A stretch of 10,326 nucleotides of DNA from an uncultured Oscillospiraceae bacterium (GTDB taxonomy: Bacteria > Bacillota > Clostridia > UBA1381), in NCBI GenBank assembly GCA_945876665.1, contig CAMCPC010000025.1, positions 1 through 10,326 on the forward strand, read 5' to 3'. Shown here piece by piece: positions 1 to 4,993 of this stretch. Each line of letters starts with the position of its first letter. Positions within the stretch are counted from its first letter, which is position 1. The translations under genes and the position numbers were made by a program. The notes under the pieces are model-generated. The model saw only the letters and a list, made by a program, of their open reading frames with translations. It had not been told where the DNA came from and did no database searches.

Positions 1-147
1 ATCCAAGACTATGTCTGTACTCTACCGGGCTCATATAGCCCAGTGACTGCTTGATTCGTTTTGTATTATACCACTCGATATAGCTGTTAATTTCATTTAT
101 GAAATCGTCCATCGGTACACCTACATATCGGTACTGAAATCCGTCCT
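1..147 (-). mobile_element. IS3-family transposase, C-terminal remnant (5'-truncated, runs off the left edge)
   Basis: Translation of the minus strand gives an open stretch reading ...YVGVPMDDFINEINSY followed by IEWYNTKRIKQSLGYMSPV and EYRHSLG. This is the typical end of the rve/DDE integrase core of IS3-family OrfB proteins: the YNxKRIKxxLGYxSPxEYR block lies near the C-terminus. The reading frame meets a stop at about position 145, right next to the 3' end of the toxin gene, so the N-terminal part, including the first catalytic Asp residues, is missing. The extreme C-terminus lies outside the window. It is probably a dead fragment left by insertion and later deletion. No terminal inverted repeat is visible inside the window. 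Confidence 0.82.
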
Positions 148-152
148 AAATA

Positions 153-435
153 TTATTTGTTAAATAAATCGCTGTGAGTACCTGTTCTTGAAAGAGTTAA
201 AACAAGAATGTCATTTTCTATACGATAAATCAATAACCAATCCGGTTCTATGTGACATTCGCGATAACCTTTCCAGTTACCGCTGAGTTGATGGTCGCAG
301 TATTCTTCAGAAAGGGTTTCACCGGCCGCAATCATACGGATTACATCATCGATTTTATCAATGCTTAGTCCACGTTTCATTGCCAGCTTATAATCTTTTT
401 TTGAATCGAGAAGTCCAAATTACCTGTAAGCTCAT
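153..435 (-). pseudogene. yafQ: YafQ-family mRNA interferase toxin, frameshifted near the N-terminus
   Basis: The RelE/ParE-superfamily YafQ toxin cleaves mRNA on the ribosome. The 75 residues from an internal ATG (position 380) carry the family core: H in YCDHQLSGNWKG, the CHIEPDW block, and SRTGTHSDLF at the end. These match the His, Asp, Trp, Arg, His and Phe residues important in E. coli YafQ. The protein is short at its N-terminus. The missing part is present in another frame: an ATG at 435-433, overlapping the antitoxin stop as ATGA, reads MSLQVIWTSRFKK. It then runs through seven A (complement of 396-402); with one A fewer it would join DYKLAMKRG and give about 93 residues, the normal family length. 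The ATGA overlap is typical of antitoxin-toxin operons. The gene is therefore either broken by a +1 base, or restored by slippage on the A run; a homopolymer sequencing error is also possible. Confidence 0.82.
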
Positions 436-704
436 GATTTTAATTCCTTCAAAGCATCCTCAACATCATATCGTTTTGTTGAAGGGTCACTAAGCAGACG
501 TTCTGTTTCGAGCATAGCAGCAATTGTTTCTGCGTTTGGTGTGTTGATAGTTATGTTAAATGGGATACAGCCTTCTCTTACCGCTTGACGAAGAAAAATG
601 TTAAAAGCTGTGGTCATATTCATACCAAGCTGAGAAAAGAGCGTGTCAGCCTGAGCTTTCAAATCACTGTCAATACGGAAGCTTACATTTGATACGTTTG
701 CCAT
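432..704 (-). CDS. dinJ: Type II antitoxin, RelB/DinJ family
   Basis: This 90-residue protein is the antitoxin partner of the adjacent YafQ-like toxin. Residues 1-45 form the ribbon-helix-helix DNA-binding part: the strand VSNVSFRIDSDLKAQAD is followed by the helices of LFSQLGMNMTTAFNIFLRQAV. The PFNI motif near residue 50 and the acidic, flexible C-terminus (ETERLLSDPS...VEDALKELKS) are as in DinJ/RelB, where the C-terminal half wraps the toxin. The ATG is preceded by AAAGGAG at a good distance, and a perfect consensus promoter lies about 40 bases upstream. The stop overlaps the toxin ATG by four bases, so the two are translationally coupled. RelB/DinJ complexes usually repress their own promoter; an inverted repeat at 775-803 is a candidate site. 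Confidence 0.9.
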   Translation of the reverse strand: MANVSNVSFRIDSDLKAQADTLFSQLGMNMTTAFNIFLRQAVREGCIPFNITINTPNAETIAAMLETERLLSDPSTKRYDVEDALKELKS

Positions 705-744
705 AATAATCAGCTCCTTTATAAATTATATATTTTTCATAATA

Positions 745-773
745 ATTATAATACATTAAAACGCTGATGTCAA
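745..773 (-). promoter_or_regulatory. Promoter of the antitoxin-toxin operon
   Basis: On the minus strand the -35 box TTGACA (773-768) and the -10 box TATAAT (750-745) are both perfect and separated by exactly 17 bases. They point toward the antitoxin start at 704, with a ribosome site in between. Confidence 0.85.
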
Positions 774-774
774 G

Positions 775-803
775 CATATAAAATGCAAATTGCGTTTTAT
801 ATG
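775..803. promoter_or_regulatory. Inverted repeat just upstream of the antitoxin promoter (candidate operator)
   Basis: The arms CATATAAAATGC (775-786) and GCGTTTTATATG (792-803) are complementary at 11 of 12 positions around a 5-base AT spacer. The repeat begins two bases beyond the -35 box of the antitoxin promoter. A further GCATATAA/TTATATGC pair (774-781 and 813-820) nests around it. Autorepression by RelB/DinJ complexes is known in this family; that this is the site is inference. An AT-rich palindrome can also be incidental. Confidence 0.45.
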
Positions 804-889
804 TTATAAATATTATATGCAAAAATATTGAAAAGTATTTATGGGAGGGCCGGTCAAAATCTCTGTAATGGATTTGCACCAAGACCGCC

Positions 890-1097
890 TATAATATTTC
901 CCGTCAGGTTAAGGAAATAGACTTTGTAGCAGTGAAAAGAGATGAACGTATTTATGCAGAACTCTGTCGGATGATTCTGACCGTGAATCTCCATACGGGA
1001 TCATTGTCCGAAGTATGTTGTTACAATGGACGAATTGGCTGTTGGTAATGTAGACGGTGTTAAGATTATACACTTAGCTGATTTTTTATTAATTTAG
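890..1097 (+). pseudogene. DUF4143-type AAA ATPase, C-terminal remnant with frameshift
   Basis: Two plus-strand frames together resemble the C-terminal end of the archaeal/bacterial AAA ATPase family with a DUF4143 domain. The first reads YNISRQVKEIDFVAVKRDER then IYAEL from 890. The second reads DHCPKYVVTMDELAVGNVDG then VKIIHLADFLLI and a stop at 1097. Family members end with a block like KEIDFxAxKxxxxxYIQVxY, then PLLxIKDxxPKYVVxMDE, then a GIKxxxxxDFL motif, in this order. The segment between the two frames is shortened and shifted, and the N-terminal P-loop part is absent. It is a dead remnant. Confidence 0.72.
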
Positions 1098-1128
1098 AAA
1101 TCTGTAAGTTTGTCAAAATCAGTTAGTA

Positions 1129-1163
1129 GGACGGTAGAACCGTCCCCCTGTTTTGCCCCCGTC
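1129..1163. repeat. REP-like GC-rich hairpin remnant
   Basis: GGACGGT (1129-1135) and ACCGTCC (1139-1145) form a perfect 7-bp stem with the loop AGA. It is followed by CCCTG and a second C-rich block ending in CCCCCGTC. GC-rich sequence of this kind (GAACCGTCCCCCTGT) stands out against the AT-rich flanks. It resembles, from memory, the ends of REP/RAYT (IS200-like Y1 transposase) elements in Firmicutes genomes. No transposase is present here. Confidence 0.45.
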
Positions 1164-1182
1164 TTGGGTTGATGAAATGCTG

Positions 1183-1230
1183 TATTTGAAAAATGCCAAA
1201 ATTGAAAATAAATCTATTTGAAAAATGTCA
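1183..1230 (+). repeat. Three 16-bp iteron-like repeats upstream of a promoter
   Basis: The units are TATTTGAAAAATGCCA (1183-1198), AAATTGAAAATAAATC (1199-1214) and TATTTGAAAAATGTCA (1215-1230). Units 1 and 3 match at 15 of 16 positions, and TTGAAAA recurs in register at 1186, 1202 and 1218. A degenerate TTGAAAA follows at 1238. AAATGYCA recurs at exactly 32-bp intervals (1191, 1223, 1255). The array abuts a promoter, which suggests a protein-binding array; the binding protein is unknown. Confidence 0.5.
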
Positions 1231-1248
1231 TTTACTTTTGAAAATCAA

Positions 1249-1277
1249 TTGTATAAATGTCAAAACGGTGGTATAAT
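1249..1277 (+). promoter_or_regulatory. Extended -10 promoter in front of the ATPase stub
   Basis: The boxes are TTGTAT (1249-1254), a 17-base spacer, and TATAAT (1272-1277), with an extended -10 TG at 1269-1270. An AGGAG ribosome site (1284-1288) follows, then the ATG at 1298. It is probably the surviving promoter of a decayed gene. Confidence 0.7.
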
Positions 1278-1297
1278 AATGGCAGGAGATGCGTGAA

Positions 1298-1390
1298 ATG
1301 CTTCATAGAAAAATAGAAACATCTATCATTAATTGGTTAAATAATGAGAACAAAAGATTGAATTGGATGATCTGTCAAAACTATAAGTAA
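1298..1390 (+). pseudogene. Probable N-terminal stub of a second AAA ATPase gene
   Basis: A 30-codon frame begins MLHRKIETSIINWLNNENKR and stops at 1390. It has a good promoter and the ribosome site AGGAG. The opening MLxRKIxxxxxxW resembles the start of DUF4143-family ATPases, which normally continue into a GARQVGKT-type P-loop. No P-loop follows here, and the next 170 bases hold no recognisable continuation. Because this N-terminal piece lies downstream of the C-terminal remnant at 890-1097, the two cannot be one simply deleted gene; they point to two tandem ATPase genes or a rearrangement. It could instead be a short unrelated peptide gene. Confidence 0.45.
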
Positions 1391-1488
1391 AAAAGATTAA
1401 TATGTATATTGAACGAATTTTTTGAAATGGCAGAGGGAATGTGACTGTAGACGAAGAATTTTGAGTATATAAGATAAAATAATTTGTC

Positions 1489-1504
1489 ACTGACGGTGAT
1501 AAAT
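1489..1504 (+). repeat. Left arm of a 16-bp inverted repeat bracketing the regulator gene
   Basis: ACTGACGGTGATAAAT here matches the reverse complement of 2041-2056 at 15 of 16 positions. The left arm sits 13 bases before the -35 box of the regulator promoter, and the right arm lies just past its terminator. The left arm also contains part of two small perfect palindromes, GTCACTGAC (1486-1494) and GATAAATTATC (1498-1508). Confidence 0.6.
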
Positions 1505-1508
1505 TATC
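1498..1508. promoter_or_regulatory. Palindrome upstream of the regulator promoter (candidate operator)
   Basis: GATAAATTATC is a perfect palindrome around a central A and ends nine bases before the -35 box. XRE-type regulators often bind short AT-rich palindromes near their own promoter. That this one is bound is inference only. Confidence 0.35.
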
Positions 1509-1517
1509 GCAAAGTTA

Positions 1518-1546
1518 TTGCAGTTTTCCTTATGAAAATATATAAT
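1518..1546 (+). promoter_or_regulatory. Promoter of the XRE-like regulator gene
   Basis: The boxes TTGCAG (1518-1523) and TATAAT (1541-1546) are separated by 17 bases. The expected transcript start near 1553 leaves a short leader containing AAAAGGAGG (1552-1560), eight bases before the ATG. Confidence 0.8.
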
Positions 1547-1568
1547 TATTCAAAAGGAGGACATTGTC

Positions 1569-2000
1569 ATGGCAAAATCAACAGATGAACTGATGGAGAT
1601 ATTAAAAAGTGAACCGGATATAGGGCATTTTATAGAAGAAAATACGGAAGAAATAATATGCGTTGATTTAAGGGATTATATAGTAAATTTATTGCAGGAA
1701 AAGAAACTGACAGTGGCAAAAGTATCAAGCCGCGGACAAATGTCGGGTTCATACTTATATAAGCTTAATCAGGGTGTGAAAGAAAATCCGAGCCGTAATA
1801 AGGTGATTCAGATGTGTTTCGGATTTGAGCTTGACGCGGAGGAAAGTCAAAAATTTATAAATGTAGCAGGAGTCGGTAAGCTGTATCCGCGTGTCAGGCG
1901 CGACAGTATTATCCTGTTCTGTCTTGAAAACCATATTGAAATACTTGAATGTGACAGAATGCTTGAAGAAGCGGGTGATAAAACAATTTTAAAAGAATAG
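1569..2000 (+). CDS. Small XRE-like helix-turn-helix regulator, kinase-associated type
   Basis: This 143-residue cytoplasmic protein is likely a DNA-binding or adaptor partner of the neighbouring kinase. Residues 1-30 are an acidic leader (STDELMEILKSEPDIGHFIEEN). Residues 36-90 look like a divergent helix-turn-helix: YIVNLLQEKKLTVAKVSSRG, a short turn, then SYLYKLNQGVKENPSRNKVI. The tail has the block GVGKLYPRVRRDSIILFCLE. From memory, this layout (PSRDKxxxxAxxxxL...LYPRNRRDAxxxxxL) is found in small Clostridia proteins often encoded beside Hanks-type kinases. The start is set by AAAAGGAGG eight bases upstream. The gene has its own promoter and terminator and converges on the kinase gene. 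The recognition helix is unusual, so DNA binding is not certain. Confidence 0.75.
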   Translation: MAKSTDELMEILKSEPDIGHFIEENTEEIICVDLRDYIVNLLQEKKLTVAKVSSRGQMSGSYLYKLNQGVKENPSRNKVIQMCFGFELDAEESQKFINVAGVGKLYPRVRRDSIILFCLENHIEILECDRMLEEAGDKTILKE

Positions 2001-2001
2001 C

Positions 2002-2031
2002 AAAAAATCACGGGTAACCGTGATTTTTTTT
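2002..2031. terminator. Bidirectional intrinsic terminator between regulator and kinase genes
   Basis: The stem AATCACGG / CCGTGATT (loop GTAA) is flanked by A6 on the left and T8 on the right. It begins one base after the regulator stop codon. Read on the other strand it also ends in a T run, so it can stop kinase transcription coming from the right. Confidence 0.88.
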
Positions 2032-2040
2032 ATGAAATAT

Positions 2041-2056
2041 ATTTATCACTGTCAGT
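2041..2056 (-). repeat. Right arm of the 16-bp inverted repeat bracketing the regulator gene
   Basis: ATTTATCACTGTCAGT is the reverse complement of the left arm at 1489-1504 with a single mismatch. It lies between the terminator and the 3' end of the kinase gene, in no coding sequence. It contains the palindrome ACTGTCAGT. Confidence 0.6.
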
Positions 2057-2086
2057 CCAATACTCAAAGAAAAACTTGTGTTATAC

Positions 2087-3256
2087 TTAGTTTAAAGCTT
2101 GGTTGAGTGCGTCAATGGTTTGCTGCACAGAGCCGGAACAGTTGGGGTAAAGATAATTAAGACGAAAAACCATATAGGCTTTTTTCGAAAAGTTTTCAAT
2201 CCCCTTGACATTGTATATGTAATCAATGACGGTTTGCGCGGCTTCATCATACATTTGCTGTGCTTCATAGTTTTGTGAGTACAGCTTATACAGTTTGATG
2301 TCGCTTAGCCCTTCTGCGGCGGCTTCATCCAGACGCTTCTGTGCCTCGTCATAATTGCCGTCTGCGATACAGTTTTCAATGATGTCCCAGCGGCGGTTGC
2401 TTTTTTCTGCCGGTGATGATGTGGCGATTGCTTTGTATTCGTCATATGGGTCGGTTTTTAGTTCGTCTCTCATAGCGAACATAACAATTACCGAGGGAAG
2501 CAAAAAAAACAGCAGGGCATATACATATACGATTATCATTGGAACGCTTGTAAAAAATCTATGGCGCGCGCGGAACATACCGATTTTCAAACCTGTCATA
2601 CTGCGGTATCTGTCCTTTGGCTTGACAGCGGTGCAGCGTTTGATTACTTTCGTAAGACGTCCCTTGCAGAGCTGCTCATGCGGATATTTGCCGCCCGTGA
2701 GCAGTACATTACATAAAACACCGATAGCATAAATATCTGTTCTGCTGTCGGATTGACCAAACCCGAACTGTTCAGGCGCGGCATAGTTCTGCGTGCCGAT
2801 ATATTCCGTATCGGTGGACTGATTGTTCTTATGGGTGCGGGAATTGCCAAAATCAATCAGATACATCTGATTGTCGTATGAATACATGATATTTGATGCG
2901 GTTATATCGCGGTGAATAATGCCTGATTTGTGAATAGGTTTAAGCGTCCTGCATAGAAAATTAACTATTTCTTCAACACGGTCGGGAGTAAAAATCATGG
3001 CTTTTTCATCAATGAGCTGCTGAAGTGATTTGCCCTCAATGTATTCTTCTATAAGCACACAGCAGTTATCCTCAAAATAGAGGTCTATAATTTTCGGAAT
3101 CCCGCTGAAATTGCTCTGCTGCAATTGCTTATATATTTCGTACTGTGACTGGGATTTAAGATATTTTTTTACATATGTTTTGCCCGTAACAGTATCCTTC
3201 GTAAGCTTGATATTTTTCTTTATATCAAGAAAGTCAATATCTTTGTATTCGTTCAT
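2087..3256 (-). CDS. Membrane-anchored Hanks-type Ser/Thr protein kinase with TPR-like outer domain
   Basis: This 389-residue kinase has a cytoplasmic catalytic domain at about 10-225. Visible are the ATP-binding Lys in TYVKKYL (K30), EEYIEGKSL (hinge, 70-78), catalytic HRDITASN (D117, N122), DFG (135-137), GTQNYAAPEQ (154-163) and DIYAIGVL (174-181). HRDIT replaces HRDLK, a change common in Firmicutes kinases. Residues 237-262 form one membrane helix. The outer 263-389 looks like TPR helices (NCIADGNYDEAQKRLDEAA, YEAQQMYDEAAQTV), not PASTA. A longer reading would begin with a TTG inside the -35 box. I therefore chose the ATG at 3256, six bases after GGGGTG. It is divergent from a membrane-protein operon, suggesting that it controls, or is fed by, those proteins. 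Substrates are unknown. Confidence 0.92.
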   Translation of the reverse strand: MNEYKDIDFLDIKKNIKLTKDTVTGKTYVKKYLKSQSQYEIYKQLQQSNFSGIPKIIDLYFEDNCCVLIEEYIEGKSLQQLIDEKAMIFTPDRVEEIVNFLCRTLKPIHKSGIIHRDITASNIMYSYDNQMYLIDFGNSRTHKNNQSTDTEYIGTQNYAAPEQFGFGQSDSRTDIYAIGVLCNVLLTGGKYPHEQLCKGRLTKVIKRCTAVKPKDRYRSMTGLKIGMFRARHRFFTSVPMIIVYVYALLFFLLPSVIVMFAMRDELKTDPYDEYKAIATSSPAEKSNRRWDIIENCIADGNYDEAQKRLDEAAAEGLSDIKLYKLYSQNYEAQQMYDEAAQTVIDYIYNVKGIENFSKKAYMVFRLNYLYPNCSGSVQQTIDALNQALN

Positions 3257-3280
3257 AATTTTCACCCCGATGAAAATTAT
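3255..3280. promoter_or_regulatory. Perfect 10-bp inverted repeat over the kinase -10 box and start codon (candidate operator)
   Basis: ATAATTTTCA (3255-3264) and TGAAAATTAT (3271-3280) are perfect complements around a 6-base spacer. The right arm covers five of the six -10 bases, the spacer holds the likely transcript start, and the left arm covers part of the ribosome site and the first two bases of the ATG. Because one arm lies upstream of the likely start, the whole repeat cannot form as an RNA hairpin, which favours a DNA operator. Confidence 0.55.
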
Positions 3281-3304
3281 AGCATAGCATGAAAAATGTG
3301 TCAA
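3276..3304 (-). promoter_or_regulatory. Perfect consensus promoter of the kinase gene
   Basis: On the minus strand TTGACA (3304-3299) and TATAAT (3281-3276) are separated by 17 bases. The expected start near 3269 gives a leader of about a dozen bases with GGGGTG as the ribosome site. Confidence 0.88.
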
Positions 3305-3321
3305 ATATAAACTTACACATT
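3295..3321. promoter_or_regulatory. Inverted repeat in the divergent intergenic region (candidate regulator site)
   Basis: AATGTGT (3295-3301) and ACACATT (3315-3321) are perfect complements with a 13-base AT spacer. The left arm overlaps the kinase -35 box. The right arm ends six bases before a possible plus-strand -10 (TATAAA, 3327-3332) for the six-gene operon. That operon has no recognisable -35 box, so it may depend on an activator at this site. Confidence 0.4.
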
Positions 3322-3352
3322 AAAAATATAAATAAAAAAGGAGAGAAACAAA

Positions 3353-3778
3353 ATGGAAGAAACAAGAACAACAAATGCGGAACCAGTTATACAGGATAAG
3401 ATTTATAGGCTTACTTCTTCAAAAGGCACAGTCGCAGGTCTTTTAAATGGTCGCACTTCTTCTGTAGTAACATTGAAGGAGGACGGTATGACGATTATCA
3501 CATCGCCCAAAAGGCTAAACAATCTGCCGGAGATTAATTATAAGGATATTATGTCGGTTACAATGTCTGTAAAAATGTCTTGGTATTTCATGTTTCTTGC
3601 AGTATTTACTTGTATTACTGTAATTTTGCCCATACTATGTATTTGGATGGGAATGAATCAGAAAATAGTTATAACATTAAATAACGGAATACAGACAACT
3701 ATGTATTCTTCATCAAAATCGATGGCAGAGCAATTTGTAAACGATTTAAATATGAGAAGAGCATCGGCAAAGATATAA
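3353..3778 (+). CDS. Membrane protein with a PH-like domain split by one membrane helix
   Basis: First gene of the six-gene operon; 141 residues, product not recognised as a named family. Residues 15-72 look like strands of a bacterial PH-like fold (KIYRLTSSKG, VVTLKEDGMTIITSPKRLNN, EINYKDIMSVTM). A hydrophobic helix follows at about 77-100 (WYFMFLAVFTCITVILPILC). The remainder (KIVITLNNGIQTTMYSS, SKSMAEQFVNDLN) looks like the closing strands and helix of the same fold. Such PH-like domains occur in small bacterial membrane proteins and usually mediate protein or lipid contacts. The ATG at 3353 follows AAGGAGA at good spacing. It is divergent from the kinase gene across 96 bases and would be co-expressed with the SPFH gene 47 bases downstream. 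The PH-like assignment is by pattern, not by search. Confidence 0.72.
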   Translation: MEETRTTNAEPVIQDKIYRLTSSKGTVAGLLNGRTSSVVTLKEDGMTIITSPKRLNNLPEINYKDIMSVTMSVKMSWYFMFLAVFTCITVILPILCIWMGMNQKIVITLNNGIQTTMYSSSKSMAEQFVNDLNMRRASAKI

Positions 3779-3825
3779 TCGAAACTGCAAAATCAATATG
3801 AATGGATAATACGGGGTAAAATTCA

Positions 3826-4980
3826 ATGGACATATTTAAAATAATAAAATGTGATGGTAATGATTGCGGGAATGACGTATTTGTATGGAAGTTTCCCGGA
3901 GAGGATTTTAATACGCTTTCGCAGCTTATTGTACATGAGTCGCAGGAGGCAGTATTCTTTAAAGACGGTAAAGCATTGGACTTGTTCGGAGCGGGCAGAT
4001 ATACACTGCATTCACAAAATATTCCTCTTATAAGGCGGCTTGTAAATCTGCCGTTTAACGGCGAATCACCGTTTCATTGTGAGGTTTATTTCATCAATAA
4101 AGCGGTTTCCATGAACTTAAAATGGGGTACGCCCACACCGCTGCAGATTGAAGACTGCAAATATCATATTATGATTCCGGTACGAATGTTCGGACAATTT
4201 GCTGTTCAGGTTGAGGACAGCAAAAAATTATTGCTGAAATTAGTAGGAACAACCTCCGTCTTTACTCAAAAAACTTTAGGTGATTATTTCAAAGGAATAC
4301 TTCTTACAAATATCAGAGATTATGTAGCTAAAATGCTTGTGCAAAAGCAAATTTCCATACTTGAAATTCAATCGCATCTGAAAGCTATATCGAATGGAAT
4401 TGCGGAGGATATAAAGAACGAGTTTAGTATTTACGGATTAAAGCTTGTTAATTTTAATGTAAACGAAATATCTGTTCCGGAGGATGATCCATCGTATGTT
4501 GAATTAAAAAAGGCTAAATCCCAGCGCGCAAAGATGGATATTATAGGCTATAACTATCAGCAGGAGCGCATGTTTGGTGTGTTAGATAAAGCCGCTGCAA
4601 ATGAGGGAACTTCCTCTGCTGTAATGGGCGCGGGAATGGGACTGGGAATGGGTGTAAATATCGGAAGTGCCGTGGGTACGGCTATGGGAAACGGTATGTC
4701 AGACCTTCAGCCTGATTCACAGAATAACAACATGGTGAATATTAAATGCGCCCAATGCGGAGCCCAAATTCCGGAGGGGTCTAAATTTTGTCCGGAGTGC
4801 GGCGCAAAGGTTGTAGCAAAGGGGAAGATTTTATGCCCTCAATGCGGAGCCGAAATTCCGGAGGGGGCAAAATTCTGCCTGGAGTGCGGCGCGAAACTGA
4901 TACATACATGTCCGAAATGCGGTGCTGAAACTGTACAAGGGGCAAAATTCTGCCTTGAATGCGGCGAAAAATTGATATAA
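3826..4980 (+). CDS. SPFH-domain protein with C-terminal triple zinc ribbon (YdjI / virion core protein-like)
   Basis: This 384-residue protein has an SPFH (stomatin/flotillin-like) domain at about 30-225. It begins LIVHESQEAVFFKDGKALDL then FGAGRYTL, includes VRMFGQFAVQVEDSKKLL, and ends GLKLVNFNVNEISVPED. A helix follows (226-260), then a Met/Gly-rich stretch (AVMGAGMGLGMGVNIG, 265-280). Three zinc ribbons close the protein, starting at C308, C337 and C362, each CxxCG...FCxECG. SPFH proteins form ring-like assemblies at membranes. B. subtilis YdjI has the same SPFH-plus-zinc-ribbon plan and works with PspA in membrane stress; three ribbons are more than I expect there. No membrane helix is seen, so recruitment is probably through the neighbouring membrane proteins. 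The ribosome site (CGGGGT) is weak. Confidence 0.87.
   Translation: MDIFKIIKCDGNDCGNDVFVWKFPGEDFNTLSQLIVHESQEAVFFKDGKALDLFGAGRYTLHSQNIPLIRRLVNLPFNGESPFHCEVYFINKAVSMNLKWGTPTPLQIEDCKYHIMIPVRMFGQFAVQVEDSKKLLLKLVGTTSVFTQKTLGDYFKGILLTNIRDYVAKMLVQKQISILEIQSHLKAISNGIAEDIKNEFSIYGLKLVNFNVNEISVPEDDPSYVELKKAKSQRAKMDIIGYNYQQERMFGVLDKAAANEGTSSAVMGAGMGLGMGVNIGSAVGTAMGNGMSDLQPDSQNNNMVNIKCAQCGAQIPEGSKFCPECGAKVVAKGKILCPQCGAEIPEGAKFCLECGAKLIHTCPKCGAETVQGAKFCLECGEKLI
4747..4974 (+). repeat. Tandem zinc-ribbon repeats within the SPFH gene
   Basis: Three diverged units of about 66 bases start at 4747, 4834 and 4909 and encode CAQCGAQIPEGSKFCPECGA, CPQCGAEIPEGAKFCLECGA and CPKCGAETVQGAKFCLECGE. Units 2 and 3 share GGGGCAAAATTCTGCCT. 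Spacing is 87 then 75 bases. Their DNA similarity points to recent duplication within the gene. Confidence 0.8.
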
Positions 4981-4993
4981 GGTGGTGTAAAAT

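Larger units (their letters stand above)
1098..1568. other. Intergenic stretch without an intact gene
   Basis: This gap of about 470 bases holds no complete gene. In order it has a REP-like hairpin (1129-1163), three 16-bp repeat units (1183-1230), a promoter (1249-1277), a 30-codon stub resembling an ATPase N-terminus (1298-1390), about 100 bases with nothing I recognise (1391-1485), one arm of an inverted repeat (1489-1504) and the promoter of the regulator gene (1518-1546). Confidence 0.7.

Noticed and set aside
670..882. 70-codon frame upstream of the antitoxin on the minus strand
   Set aside because: It overlaps the antitoxin start, its promoter and an AT-rich palindrome; no ribosome site and no similarity are seen.
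1183..1262. CRISPR array
   Set aside because: The repeat units are adjacent 16-mers with no unique spacers, are AT-rich, and no cas gene is near.
3257..3304. 16-codon N-terminal extension of the kinase
   Set aside because: The upstream start is a TTG that is part of the -35 box of a perfect promoter, so it cannot be in the transcript.
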